Source: an uncultured Bradyrhizobium sp.
GTDB lineage: Bacteria > Pseudomonadota > Alphaproteobacteria > Rhizobiales > Xanthobacteraceae
Direction of reading: 5' to 3'
Length of the DNA: 55,178 nucleotides
Assembly (NCBI RefSeq): GCF_936943645.1
Contig: NZ_CAKZJO010000061.1
Span: 1 to 55,178 of the forward strand
In this document: one piece after another, positions 17,206-26,180 of the stretch
How positions within the stretch are numbered: the first letter of the stretch is position 1
Layout of the letters: every line of letters begins with the position of its first letter
The notes under the pieces: model-generated
Told to the model about the DNA's origin: nothing
The model's database searches: none
Seen by the model: only the letters and a program-made list of their open reading frames with translations
Position numbers and translations under genes: made by a program

Positions 17206-17336
17206 GAATGCCCCTTAATTTCCCCGACGCCAATCAACCGCAACCGGAGCGCGAGGGCAAGTAGTCATTGGTCCGGGTAGTTAAGCCACGCAGGGGTTGT
17301 GCACGGGAACGGCGGTACCGGAAGGCGGGAGCTGCG

Positions 17337-18758
17337 TCAGTCGCCGCGCAGGCGCTGATCGTCCTGGACGCGGACGTGCTCGGCGCCACGCGCGCCGGCC
17401 GGAGACAGCCGCAGCATGCTCAGCACAGCGCCGCAGAGCGCAAATCCGACGCCCACGAGCAGGGCCAGCCTGGTGCCCTCGACCGGATAGCGGCCGAGCA
17501 GCAGCGCCACCAGGGCTGCGCCCGTGGTCTGGCCGAGCAGGCGCGCCGTCCCCAGCATGCCGCTGGCACCGCCGGCGCGCTCGCGCGGGGCGGCCGCGAT
17601 CATGGTGCGGTTGTTGGGGGTCTGGAACAGGCCGAAGCCGGCGCCCGCCAGCGCCATCCGCCAGATCACGTCGAACGGCGTCGGGGCCGCCGGCAGCAAG
17701 GCGAGCGCGGCAAGGCCGCAGGCGAACAGCGTAAGCCCGATGCCGCCGAGCAGGCCGGCCGGGTAATGCTCGACCAGACGACCGGCCAGCGGCGCCGCGA
17801 ACGCCACCGCGATCGGCCATGGCGTGATCAGCAGGCCCATATGCACCGCCGAATAGCCGAAGCGGCTCTGGAGGTAGAAGGGGATCGCGACGAAGGCGAG
17901 CATCTGCCCGCAGAACGATGCGATCGAGGTCGCTATCGACAGCGCGAACACCGGGATGCGCAACAGGTCGACCGGCAGCAGCGGCGAGGTCATGTGCGTC
18001 TCGCGATAGATCAGCATCGCGCCGGCGACGATGGCGATGACGAACTGGATCAGGCAGGTGATTGCCGCCTCGCCATGACCGACGCTGTCGACCGCGGCGA
18101 TGCCGACGCCGAAGGTGATTGCGGACAGCCCCGCGCTCTGCCAGTCGAACGAATGGCTGGCAGGCCTGGTGTGCGGCAGGCTGCGCAAGCCGATCAGCAG
18201 CGTCACCGCGCCGAGCGGCACGTTGATGGCGAACAGCCAGGGCCAGCTTCCGACCGCGAGGATGCCTGCGGCGAGCGTCGGGCCGATTGCGGCCGAGAAG
18301 GCGACGACGAGCGCGTTGAGCCCGATGCCGCGGCCAAGCTGGCTGCGTGGATAGGTGAAGCGCACCAGCGCCGAATTGACGCTCATGATGCCGGCGGCGC
18401 CAAAGCCCTGGATGATGCGCGCCACGGTCAGCAGCGGCAGCGTATGCGCCAGCGCGCAGAAGGCCGAGGCCAGCGTGAACAGCACGAGCCCGACCAGATA
18501 GACCCGGCGATAGCCGACGATCTCGCCGAGCGAGGCCAGGGGTAGCAGCGAGATGGTGATGGCGAGCTGGTAGCCATTGACGATCCAGATCGAGAAGGCC
18601 GGGCTCGCGTCGAGATCGGCCGCGATCGTCGGCAGCGCGACATTGGCGATGGCGCTGTCGACCACGGCCATGATGATGCCGAGCGCAATGGTCAGCACCG
18701 CCTGGTTGCGCTGCGGCTGCGGCAGGCCGTCGGCATGTTCGATTGTGGTTGACGACAT
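17337..18758 (-). CDS. MFS transporter, DHA2-type drug:proton antiporter
   Basis: The 473-residue integral membrane protein has about 14 hydrophobic segments, the DHA2 (EmrB/QacA-like) count and length. The first-helix motif VVDSAIANVALPTIA corresponds to the DHA2 motif LDxTIVNVALP. The loop after helix 2 has GEIVGYRRVYLVGL (motif A), and RIIQGFGAAGIMSVN (helix 4, motif B) is clear. It probably exports small lipophilic compounds; no EmrA-like partner is adjacent. It is the last of four minus-strand genes (reductase, small membrane protein, cytochrome, MFS), with about 90 bp between cytochrome and MFS. Confidence 0.9.
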   Translation of the reverse strand: MSSTTIEHADGLPQPQRNQAVLTIALGIIMAVVDSAIANVALPTIAADLDASPAFSIWIVNGYQLAITISLLPLASLGEIVGYRRVYLVGLVLFTLASAFCALAHTLPLLTVARIIQGFGAAGIMSVNSALVRFTYPRSQLGRGIGLNALVVAFSAAIGPTLAAGILAVGSWPWLFAINVPLGAVTLLIGLRSLPHTRPASHSFDWQSAGLSAITFGVGIAAVDSVGHGEAAITCLIQFVIAIVAGAMLIYRETHMTSPLLPVDLLRIPVFALSIATSIASFCGQMLAFVAIPFYLQSRFGYSAVHMGLLITPWPIAVAFAAPLAGRLVEHYPAGLLGGIGLTLFACGLAALALLPAAPTPFDVIWRMALAGAGFGLFQTPNNRTMIAAAPRERAGGASGMLGTARLLGQTTGAALVALLLGRYPVEGTRLALLVGVGFALCGAVLSMLRLSPAGARGAEHVRVQDDQRLRGD

Positions 18759-18848
18759 CGTGGCGTATTCGGTTGAAGCGGCGTTTGCCGGTTCGCAACT
18801 TGGTCCGACCCGGGATGGTTCCAGCCGAAGCCGTCGCCGTTTCCGGCC

Positions 18849-19187
18849 CTATTTCGGCCTTCGCGGTTCCTGAATCGCCCTGAGGTAGCTTACCACGGCC
18901 TCCGCGTCCTCGCGGCCGAATCGGGCCGTCGGCATGGCGCGGTGAATGCTGCTGTAGCCGTCCTGGAGGCGCTGCATGAAGTCGGGGTCGTAAAGTTTGT
19001 TCTCGCCGAGATACCGGAAAGGCGGTGCCAGCTCGTTCGGGCTCGTGCCGGTGCGGCCGACCGCGTGGCAACGTGCGCACATCCGCTGCAGCATTGCTTC
19101 AGCGCGGTGCTGTTCGAGGTCCAGAGCCTGACTTCCGGTGCTCCACAGCACGCCAATGGCCAGCAGCGCCGGTGCGAACCTGTTCAT
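18849..19187 (-). CDS. Small class I cytochrome c
   Basis: The 112-residue periplasmic protein has a signal peptide (NRFAPALLAIGVLW...ALD). One heme-attachment motif CARCH is present at about residues 36-40, with a downstream PFRYLG segment and a late methionine-containing helix (SIHRAMPTARFGREDAEAVVSYL) that can supply the axial methionine. These are the hallmarks of a mono-heme cytochrome c. The start at 19187 has GGAG upstream; an in-frame GTG at 19196 is less likely. It lies just downstream of a small membrane protein gene (13 bp), probably in one transcript. Its electron partners are not evident. Confidence 0.9.
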   Translation of the reverse strand: MNRFAPALLAIGVLWSTGSQALDLEQHRAEAMLQRMCARCHAVGRTGTSPNELAPPFRYLGENKLYDPDFMQRLQDGYSSIHRAMPTARFGREDAEAVVSYLRAIQEPRRPK

Positions 19188-19200
19188 CGCGCGCACTCCG

Positions 19201-19365
19201 TCATTCCCAGCGCGAGGTTGCTTTGGCCCAGACGTAGAGCGTGATCAAGGCGATTGTGACTCCCGTGGAGAAGATCAGGATGCGGCGATCCCAATCGATC
19301 CGCGTCCGCTCAGCGCGGCTCAGATTGAGGGCCGTGAACAGGGCCTTCATGGCAAATCGGCGCAT
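19201..19365 (-). CDS. Small single-pass membrane protein (hypothetical)
   Basis: A 54-residue ORF starts at the ATG at 19365 after GAGG; alternative starts are at 19395 and 19350. A basic, amphipathic N-terminal half (LNLSRAERTRIDWDRR) is followed by one hydrophobic helix (ILIFSTGVTIALITLYVWA), suggesting an N-in anchor. It ends 13 bp before the cytochrome c start on the same strand, so the pair is likely co-transcribed; a role in cytochrome assembly or anchoring is only a guess. I do not recognise a family. Confidence 0.45.
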   Translation of the reverse strand: MRRFAMKALFTALNLSRAERTRIDWDRRILIFSTGVTIALITLYVWAKATSRWE

Positions 19366-19436
19366 CGGGGGCCTCGCGAGAAGGCACGATGCCACGGCTG
19401 CAATGCGCTGGCTTGATGTAGCTCAAGGACAGGCCG

Positions 19437-20462
19437 CTACACCGCCGGCGGGTTGCGGTCGGTGAAGGTCGTGCGCTGGTGCCAGTAGGGATAGGGCAGG
19501 GTCACCTTGCTCGCCGCGTCGAGCTTGGTGATCTGGTCCTTGGTCAGCGACCAGCCGACCGCGCCGAGATTTTCGCGCAGCTGCGCCTCGTTGCGCGCGC
19601 CGATGATCAGCGTCGACACGGTGGGGCGCTGCAGCAGCCAGTTCAGCGCGATCTGCGAGACGCTCTTGCCGGTCTCCTTCGCGACCTCGTCGATGGCATC
19701 GACGACGCGATAGACGTGCTCGTCCGGCACGGGCGGGCCGAACTCGGCCGTCTTGGGCAGGCGGCTCACCTCGGGCTTCGGCTGGCCGCGCCGGATCTTG
19801 CCGGTGAGGCGGCCCCATCCGAGCGGCGACCAGACCACCGCGCCGATCCCCTGGTCGAGGCCGAGCGGCATCAGCTCCCATTCGTAGTCGCGCCCTACAA
19901 GCGAATAGTAGGTCTGGTTGGCGACGTAGCGCGGGAAGCCGTGCTTGTCGGCAACGCCGAGCGACTTCATCAGGTGCCAGCCCGAGAAATTCGAGACGCC
20001 GACATAGCGGATCTTGCCGGCGCGCACGAGCACGTCGAGCGTCGAGAGCACCTCCTCGGGCGGGGTGAAGGCGTCGAAGCCATGGAGCTGGAACAGATCG
20101 ATGTAGTCGGTGCCGAGCCGGCTCAACGAGGCATCGATGGCCTTGAGCAAATTCTGCCGCGACGAGCCGATGTCGTTGGGGCCGTCGCCGAGGCGGAATG
20201 TGGCTTTGGTCGAGACCAGCACCTTGTCGCGGCGACCCTTGATGGCCTCGCCGAGCACGCGTTCGGATTCGCCGAGCGAATAGACGTTCGCGGTGTCGAA
20301 CATCGACACGCCGGCCTCGAGACAGATGTCGAGCAGACGCCGTGCCTCGGTCGCATCCGTCGTGCCCCAGGCGGCAAGGCGGCCGACGCCGCCGAAGGTG
20401 CCGGTCCCGAGACTCAAGGCGGGCACCATGAGGCCAGACCGGCCCAAGCGTCGGTATTCCAT
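19437..20462 (-). CDS. Aldo/keto reductase
   Basis: The 341-residue cytoplasmic NAD(P)H-dependent oxidoreductase has the TIM-barrel pattern of the AKR family: MEYRRLGRSGLMVPALSLGTGTFG at the start, the catalytic Asp/Tyr in FDTANVYSLGESERVLG, the catalytic Lys in KVLVSTKAT, the His in DLFQLHGFD, and the cofactor-binding IIGARNEAQLRENL at the end. The start at 20462 follows GAGGGAGCAA. The substrate is unknown; the subfamily resembles YajO/Tas-like reductases. It precedes the small membrane protein and cytochrome genes on the same strand, with a gap of about 70 bp. Confidence 0.93.
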   Translation of the reverse strand: MEYRRLGRSGLMVPALSLGTGTFGGVGRLAAWGTTDATEARRLLDICLEAGVSMFDTANVYSLGESERVLGEAIKGRRDKVLVSTKATFRLGDGPNDIGSSRQNLLKAIDASLSRLGTDYIDLFQLHGFDAFTPPEEVLSTLDVLVRAGKIRYVGVSNFSGWHLMKSLGVADKHGFPRYVANQTYYSLVGRDYEWELMPLGLDQGIGAVVWSPLGWGRLTGKIRRGQPKPEVSRLPKTAEFGPPVPDEHVYRVVDAIDEVAKETGKSVSQIALNWLLQRPTVSTLIIGARNEAQLRENLGAVGWSLTKDQITKLDAASKVTLPYPYWHQRTTFTDRNPPAV

Positions 20463-20638
20463 CGATATTGCTCCCTCGGCTGGCCGCTGAATGATCGGTG
20501 CGGCTGCGAGGTGCAATGGTAGCGCAGGCAATCAGGCCGAACCATCGCGCGCGCACATGGCGGACCTGCGTTCAGTCGACGCGCTACGCTTTTGTGATCC
20601 GCAGGCTCGCGGCCGTCATCGTCGCGCGCGGCGGGATA

Positions 20639-22033
20639 TCAGCGTGCAAGGTCGTCAAGCAGCCTCAGCACATCCGCGGATGCCTCTTCGACGAGCGAGA
20701 TTTCCCGGAGCGCACCGGCGAGGTCGCCGTCCGCGAACAGCTTCGCGGCCCGCTTTCCATGGTCATGAACGAGGGCATGCGGCCTTTCGAGCGGGCCGAA
20801 CGCCCGGTGACTGCGCATCGCCAGGGAACCATCGCCGTAGTACCATTTGCCCAGTCGGCAGGAATGGTGGTCGGCGAGTTCGTCCGCCTTGAGCGTGACG
20901 CGGCCGATCGCCATGTCCGCGAGCCGCTTTTTCCAGACGACATGGTCGGCCTTGGCGAGCCTCGGAATCTTGTTGTCGAAGGACAGGCTCGCAATGTCCT
21001 GAAGCTGCTTTCCGGCGATCCCTTGGGCGACGTCGAGCTGAGATGAAATATTCTTGATCTGATCGGCGTTCGCCATCGTCATGCGCGCGATCGCCGCGAT
21101 GCCTTCGGCCACTTCGCGAGAGGCGTCGGTCTGCTGGTTCAGGATGCTGGCGACTTCGTCCATGCCGCTGGTCAGGGAGACCGTTCGATCTTCGACGCTG
21201 GACATGTCTCCGCCCAATTTCACGACGACGTCCTTGCTCTCGGCCGCCGCCGACTTGCATCCGGACATGGCGGTCACGATGAGTTCGACTTCCTCCCTCA
21301 GGCGCTGGATCCGCTCGCGGATGTCCTCGGTGGCCTTGCCGGTCTGCTGCGAAAGTCCCTTGACCTCGGAGGCGACCACGGCAAAACCGCGACCCGCTTC
21401 GCCGGCGCGTGCGGCTTCGATCGTCGCGTTCAGCGCCAGAAGGTTGGTCTGCCTGGCGATGGCATCGATCGAGCCGACGATGGCGCCGATTTCCTCGGAC
21501 GCCGCGCTGAGGGCCATGATCTTGTCCGAAGCGTCGTTCGCAGTCGCCTCGACGCGCTCCATTGCCTTGGATGCAAGCCGGACGGTCGCCATTCCCTGTT
21601 CGGCGCTGGCCCTCATCTGAGCGGCGCTTGCGGCCGCCTCCGCGGCATTCGATCGGATCAGCCCGACTGACGCGACCATTTCCTCGCTGGCGGCGGCGAG
21701 GGCTTGCGTGCGCTGGTCGACATCTCGGCAAGCCGTGAGCATGCGGGCCGCGGAGATCGCGGTTTCATTGCTCTGGACGTTGAGGTCCACGATGGCATCG
21801 AGCCTGCTCGACGCATCGCCGGCCAACCTCGTTGCAAGCCTCGAAACGGCGCTGGACAGGTTGTCGTCTCCCGTGCAGGCCGGTGCGAGGAAATTACCTT
21901 CGATCAATGTCTCGATATACGCCGTCAAAGCCTCGTCACGGGCTTTCAATCTCGCCAGCTGGTCCACCGCGGCATCAGATCCATCCGGAGCGACGGTCGA
22001 ACGCTTGCGGTGGGCGCTGGCGAGAATGGACAT
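20639..22033 (-). CDS. Soluble methyl-accepting chemotaxis protein with CZB zinc-binding domain
   Basis: The 464-residue chemoreceptor has no membrane segment. The conserved signalling hairpin tip EEIGAIVGSIDAIARQTN followed by LLALNATIEAARAGE is intact and contacts CheA/CheW. Downstream of the coiled coil, the last ~120 residues form a chemoreceptor zinc-binding domain: DHVVWKKRL, then ADHHSCRLGKWYYG, then later histidines (SHRAFGPLERPHALVHDHG). In other species CZB domains sense zinc or hypochlorous acid through the cysteine-zinc pair. Cytoplasmic location implies sensing of an internal signal. No che genes are adjacent. Confidence 0.92.
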   Translation of the reverse strand: MSILASAHRKRSTVAPDGSDAAVDQLARLKARDEALTAYIETLIEGNFLAPACTGDDNLSSAVSRLATRLAGDASSRLDAIVDLNVQSNETAISAARMLTACRDVDQRTQALAAASEEMVASVGLIRSNAAEAAASAAQMRASAEQGMATVRLASKAMERVEATANDASDKIMALSAASEEIGAIVGSIDAIARQTNLLALNATIEAARAGEAGRGFAVVASEVKGLSQQTGKATEDIRERIQRLREEVELIVTAMSGCKSAAAESKDVVVKLGGDMSSVEDRTVSLTSGMDEVASILNQQTDASREVAEGIAAIARMTMANADQIKNISSQLDVAQGIAGKQLQDIASLSFDNKIPRLAKADHVVWKKRLADMAIGRVTLKADELADHHSCRLGKWYYGDGSLAMRSHRAFGPLERPHALVHDHGKRAAKLFADGDLAGALREISLVEEASADVLRLLDDLAR

Positions 22034-22237
22034 GCGGCTTTTTCCGGCTGGGCTGAATGGAGGACCGATTCCATTCTAGGAAATCAAGCTGAACAGCCGG
22101 TAAGTAATCATATCGGAATTCCGCAAACCGCTCGGCGCCCGGTGCTGTTGATGCCCACGGCGCGAGGAATGCGATACCTCCGACAGTCCAGGCCTGCATG
22201 CCGGATCGGGTCGCCATGAGCGGCCACTGACCGTGCC

Positions 22238-23194
22238 TCAGTGCCGCAACTGGCTCTGCCGGAAGTCGCGCGGCGACATGCCGAAATGCTCGCGGAAGAC
22301 GCGGCCGAAATGCGAGAGGTCGTTGAAGCCCCAGGCGAAGGCGATCTCGCTGATGTGGCGATGGACGAGCAGGGGCGAGGCGAGGTCGCGCCGGCACTGG
22401 GCGAGGCGTTCGGCAAGGAGGTAGCGTTGGAACGAGGTCTGCTCGTCGGCGAGAAGGTCGTTCACGTAGCGCGGCGAAATGCCGAGTGCGGCTGCGGTCT
22501 CCGATAGTGAAAGGTCGGGATCGGCGAGATGGGCGCGGACATGACCCTTGAGCCGGTAGATCAGGGCGGAGCGGTGGGTCGAGGACGGCAGCGAGGCCTT
22601 GCCGAGCCGCTCGCTCAGCGCCATCGCGAGCAGATCGACGGCCTGCTCCGACAAGGCGGCGGCGTTATCGGGCGCGAGCCGGTCGGCGCTCTGGCAAAGC
22701 CGGAAGATGAAATCATAAGCAAGCCGCTCGAGCGGCGCCTCGGCGCCGAATGACATTGCGGTCAGCGTCTCCGTGCCGCCGAGCCGGCGCTGCAACATCT
22801 CGCGCGGCACCTTGAAGATGGATTGCGTGAAGGGATCGTCGAACTTCAGCTCATAAGGGCGCGTGGTGTCGTAAAGCGCGAACTCGCCGGGATGGATCAC
22901 CGTCTCGCGGCCGTCCTGCACCACGCCGCCGTCGCCGCGATGGCCGAGCGCGACCAGCACGAAATCCTGATCCGAGCGCGCGATGCGGGAGGGCGTGCGG
23001 AAGACATGCTGGCGATCGGAGCAGACCTCGGAGCAGACCGCCTTGCCGAGCTGCGCCTGCGTCACCGAACCGCGAAAGGCGCTGCCGAGATCGGACTTGC
23101 AGTCGAGCCCGACGAAGACGTCGCAGACGATGTCCTGCCAGAGCGCGAGGCGCCGATAGCCGGGGCTGCCGTCCGTCGTGAACTGGATCGTCAT
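22238..23194 (-). CDS. AraC family regulator of the aldoxime/nitrile cassette
   Basis: The 318-residue protein starts at the ATG at 23194 after GGGAGGC. The N-terminal ~200 residues match the AraC_binding_2 ligand domain type (ALWQDIVCDVFVGLDC ... GEFALYDTTRPYELKF). The C-terminal ~100 residues hold the two AraC helix-turn-helix motifs: LSLSETAAALGISPRYVNDLL and ISEIAFAWGFNDLSHFGRVF. It is divergent from the nitrilase gene with about 200 bp between, which is the usual place for an activator of a catabolic operon. Aldoxime- or nitrile-responsive control is inferred from context. Confidence 0.9.
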   Translation of the reverse strand: MTIQFTTDGSPGYRRLALWQDIVCDVFVGLDCKSDLGSAFRGSVTQAQLGKAVCSEVCSDRQHVFRTPSRIARSDQDFVLVALGHRGDGGVVQDGRETVIHPGEFALYDTTRPYELKFDDPFTQSIFKVPREMLQRRLGGTETLTAMSFGAEAPLERLAYDFIFRLCQSADRLAPDNAAALSEQAVDLLAMALSERLGKASLPSSTHRSALIYRLKGHVRAHLADPDLSLSETAAALGISPRYVNDLLADEQTSFQRYLLAERLAQCRRDLASPLLVHRHISEIAFAWGFNDLSHFGRVFREHFGMSPRDFRQSQLRH

Positions 23195-23352
23195 TGGGAC
23201 AGCCTCCCTTTCACATCCCGCAAAACCGCATGTTGGCGGAGATCTGACTTCAGCGCAGGCAAGTTCCGTACCGCCGCGGCGTTTCCGTCCAGTCGAGTTT
23301 TCGTTCCGCCGTGGTCGAGCGCTCGGCCGCCCGGCTTGGCTCAATAGACTGC

Positions 23353-23371
23353 ATCGGAGATGGCTTCCGAT
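23353..23371. promoter_or_regulatory. Inverted repeat in the nitrilase leader
   Basis: ATCGGA-N7-TCCGAT lies 20 bp before the nitrilase start, in the intergenic region shared with the AraC gene. It is a candidate regulator site by position only; AraC proteins more often bind direct repeats. Confidence 0.25.
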
Positions 23372-23391
23372 CAACCGGCATGGAGGCGGGA

Positions 23392-24408
23392 ATGGGCATC
23401 GAACATCCGAAATACAAGGTGGCGGTGGTGCAGGCGGCGCCCGCATGGCTCGATCTCGACGCCTCCATCGACAAGTCGATCGCCCTGATCAGGGAGGCCG
23501 CCGAGAAGGGCGCCAAGCTGATCGCCTTCCCGGAGGCCTTCATCCCCGGGTATCCCTGGCATATCTGGATGGACTCGCCGGCCTGGGCGATCGGGCGCGG
23601 CTTCGTGCAGCGCTATTTCGACAATTCGCTGTCCTATGACAGCCCGCAGGCCGAATGGCTGCGCGATGCCGTACGCAAGGCGAAGCTCACGGCGGTGATC
23701 GGCCTGTCCGAACGCGACGGCGGCAGCCTTTACCTCGCGCAATGGCTGATCGGCCCGGACGGCGAGACCATCGCCAAGCGCCGCAAGCTGCGTCCGACCC
23801 ATGCCGAGCGCACGGTCTATGGCGAAGGCGACGGCAGCGATCTTGCCGTGCATGCGCGGGCCGACATCGGCCGGCTCGGAGCGTTGTGCTGCTGGGAGCA
23901 TCTGCAGCCGCTGTCGAAATACGCGATGTACGCTCAGAACGAGCAGGTGCACGTCGCGGCCTGGCCGAGCTTCTCGCTTTACGATCCCTTCGCGCCGGCG
24001 CTGGGCGCCGAGGTCAACAACGCCGCCTCGCGTGTCTATGCGGTGGAGGGCTCGTGCTTCGTGCTGGCGCCTTGCGCGACGGTGTCGCAGGCCATGATCG
24101 ACGAGCTCTGCGATCGTCCGGACAAGCACGCGCTGCTGCATGCCGGCGGCGGCTTCGCCGCGATCTACGGCCCTGACGGCAGCCAGATCGGCGACAGGCT
24201 CGCGCCGGACCAGGAGGGGCTGCTGATTGCCGAGATCGACCTCGGCGCCGTCGGTGTCGCCAAGAATGCCGCCGATCCCGCCGGGCACTATTCGCGCCCC
24301 GACGTGACGCGGCTGCTGCTCAACAAGAAGCGATATCAGCGCGTCGAGCAGTTTGCGTTGCCGGTGGACACCGTCGAGCCCACGGACATTGCGGCGGCGG
24401 CGAGCTGA
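23392..24408 (+). CDS. Nitrilase
   Basis: The 338-residue enzyme of the carbon-nitrogen hydrolase superfamily converts nitriles to carboxylic acids and ammonia. The Glu-Lys-Cys triad is visible: E48 in FPEAFIPGYP, K132 in KRRKLRPTHAER, and the cysteine in GALCCWEHLQP (C167 by analogy with the CWE motif). The start at 23392 follows GGAGGCGGGA; an ATG at 23380 is also in frame. It is followed 22 bp later by an aldoxime dehydratase gene whose product supplies the nitrile substrate, so the two form an aldoxime-to-acid pathway controlled by the divergent AraC gene. Confidence 0.96.
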   Translation: MGIEHPKYKVAVVQAAPAWLDLDASIDKSIALIREAAEKGAKLIAFPEAFIPGYPWHIWMDSPAWAIGRGFVQRYFDNSLSYDSPQAEWLRDAVRKAKLTAVIGLSERDGGSLYLAQWLIGPDGETIAKRRKLRPTHAERTVYGEGDGSDLAVHARADIGRLGALCCWEHLQPLSKYAMYAQNEQVHVAAWPSFSLYDPFAPALGAEVNNAASRVYAVEGSCFVLAPCATVSQAMIDELCDRPDKHALLHAGGGFAAIYGPDGSQIGDRLAPDQEGLLIAEIDLGAVGVAKNAADPAGHYSRPDVTRLLLNKKRYQRVEQFALPVDTVEPTDIAAAAS

Positions 24409-24430
24409 TCACCGGGATCGAGAGGAGGGC

Positions 24431-25477
24431 ATGATCATGGAATCCGCAATTCCTGCGCATCTCGAAACCCAGCGCACGCGCCACAAGCGCGTGCCGGACG
24501 ACTACCAGCCGCCATACCCGTCCTTTGTGGCGCGCTACAAGCCGGCCGTGAGCCGCGTCGTGATGGCCTATTTCGGCGTGCAGTTTCGCGGAACGGCGCC
24601 GGCGTCCGCGACCGAGGCGCTCGTCGACATCGCGCGCCAATTCGCGGCGGCGGGCGGGCCTTCGCACTGGGACCGCGCACACCATGTCGATCAGGCCGGG
24701 TATGAGACCATCGTCTCGGTGGGCTATTGGGACGACACCGCGCGCTTCGATGCCTGGTTCGAGCTGACGCGCGAGGCCTGGACCGGACGGCAGCGCGAGG
24801 GCATCGGGACCTTCATCGAGGTGCTGCGTCCCACCGTCGCGCGGCACGAGACGCTATTCTCGTCCCCGGACCGCAGCGAGGGCGTTGCTTCCATCGCGGA
24901 GGGCATGAGCGGCGAAGTTCAGGAGCACGCTTATTGGGGCGGCATGCGCGACCGCATTCCGCTGTCGCAGACCGATCCGATGTCGCCGGGTGGCAACCCC
25001 GAGTTGATCCGCGAGGGTGCGCGGCTGCGCGTGAAGGCGCACGACAATCTCTGCCTGATCCGTTCCGGGCAGGACTGGAGCGATGCCGAGGCGTCCGAGC
25101 GAAAGCTCTATCTCGACGACGTCGAGCCGGTGCTGCGGGAGGGCATGGACTTCCTGCGCGACGACGGCCTTGCGATCGGTTGCTATGCCAACCGCTACAT
25201 GCAGGTGCTCCGGGCCGACGGCAGCGCCAGCGAAAAGTCCTACGGCCAGAGCTGGTGGAAGAGCCTGGCCGCACTGGAGCGCTGGGCGGAGTCGCATCCG
25301 ACCCATGTGAAGATCTTCGGTGCGGCGATGAAGTATCTCTCGACGCTTGGCCCGTCAGCGAAGCTGCGGCTGTATCATGAGGTCACCGTGGCTGCCGCGG
25401 ACGAGCAGCTCTTCGAATATCTGAACTGTCATCCGAAGACGGGGATGCTGGCGGCGGTCGAGACGGTGGTCGCCTAG
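24431..25477 (+). CDS. Heme-containing aldoxime dehydratase (phenylacetaldoxime dehydratase type)
   Basis: The 348-residue cytoplasmic enzyme dehydrates aldoximes to nitriles using ferrous heme. Length matches Oxd enzymes (about 350). The conserved arginine-rich N-terminus with YQPPYPSF, the SVGYWDD and EHAYWGGMRDRIPLSQ segments, and the C-terminal SHPTHVKIFGA and LRLYHEV segments fit the family. The histidines in the last two segments are the candidates for heme ligand and catalytic residue. The start at 24431 or 24437 follows GAGGAGGGC. It overlaps the convergent HAD gene by 4 bp and is translated in an operon with the nitrilase. Confidence 0.92.
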   Translation: MIMESAIPAHLETQRTRHKRVPDDYQPPYPSFVARYKPAVSRVVMAYFGVQFRGTAPASATEALVDIARQFAAAGGPSHWDRAHHVDQAGYETIVSVGYWDDTARFDAWFELTREAWTGRQREGIGTFIEVLRPTVARHETLFSSPDRSEGVASIAEGMSGEVQEHAYWGGMRDRIPLSQTDPMSPGGNPELIREGARLRVKAHDNLCLIRSGQDWSDAEASERKLYLDDVEPVLREGMDFLRDDGLAIGCYANRYMQVLRADGSASEKSYGQSWWKSLAALERWAESHPTHVKIFGAAMKYLSTLGPSAKLRLYHEVTVAAADEQLFEYLNCHPKTGMLAAVETVVA

Positions 25478-26112
25478 ACGACGCAATGGCCAAGCAGTTC
25501 GGGATGCGCCGCGCAGATGTGATGCGCGCCGGCGTCCCTGAGCTCGGCCTCGCTGCCATAGCCGTAGAGCACCCCGATCGCGGTCATGCCGTTGGTGCGG
25601 GCTCCCACGACGTCGTGGCTGCGGTCGCCGATCATGATCGCGCCGCCGGCATCGACCCTGGTCTCGTCGAGCGCGTAGCGCAGCAGATCGCGCTTGTCGA
25701 CGCGGGTGCCGTCGAGCTCGGAGCCGAACACGCGCTCGAAATAGGGCTTCAGGCCGAAATGGTCGACGATGCGTCGGGCATAGACCGCGGGCTTGCTGGT
25801 CGCCACGAACATGCGCTGGCTGGTCGCGGCCAGCGTCGTCAGCGTGTCCACGATGCCGGCATAGGCCTCGTTCTCGAACAGGCCGATATCGGAGAAGCGC
25901 TCGCGATAGAGCAGCAGCGCGCGGTCGGCGAGGTCGTCGGTTCCGGTGAGCTTCTTCAGGCTGGCATGCAGCGGCGGGCCGATGCACCAGGTCAGCTCGT
26001 CCTCGCTCGGCACCGCGACGTCCAGCCGCTCCAGCGCGTACTGGATCGAGCGGGTGATCCCCGGCTTGGGGTTGGTCAGGGTGCCGTCGAGATCAAAGAA
26101 GATGGTCGCCAT
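25474..26112 (-). CDS. HAD-superfamily phosphatase (phosphoglycolate phosphatase-like)
   Basis: The 212-residue protein has the four HAD motifs: FFDLDGTLTNP (nucleophile and acid aspartates), VATSKP (motif II), a lysine in the VDKRDLL helix (motif III) and GDRSHDVVGA (motif IV). The helical cap between motifs I and II marks subclass I, like phosphoglycolate phosphatase or pyrophosphatase PpaX. Substrate is uncertain. Its stop codon overlaps the stop of the aldoxime dehydratase on the opposite strand by 4 bp. No operon partner is apparent. Confidence 0.9.
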   Translation of the reverse strand: MATIFFDLDGTLTNPKPGITRSIQYALERLDVAVPSEDELTWCIGPPLHASLKKLTGTDDLADRALLLYRERFSDIGLFENEAYAGIVDTLTTLAATSQRMFVATSKPAVYARRIVDHFGLKPYFERVFGSELDGTRVDKRDLLRYALDETRVDAGGAIMIGDRSHDVVGARTNGMTAIGVLYGYGSEAELRDAGAHHICAAHPELLGHCVV

Positions 26113-26180
26113 GCCGCCGAGTCCACGGTTGATACCGCCCGTTGCTAGTGGGATCGGCCTTCAAGTCAAGTCCGGATGCG

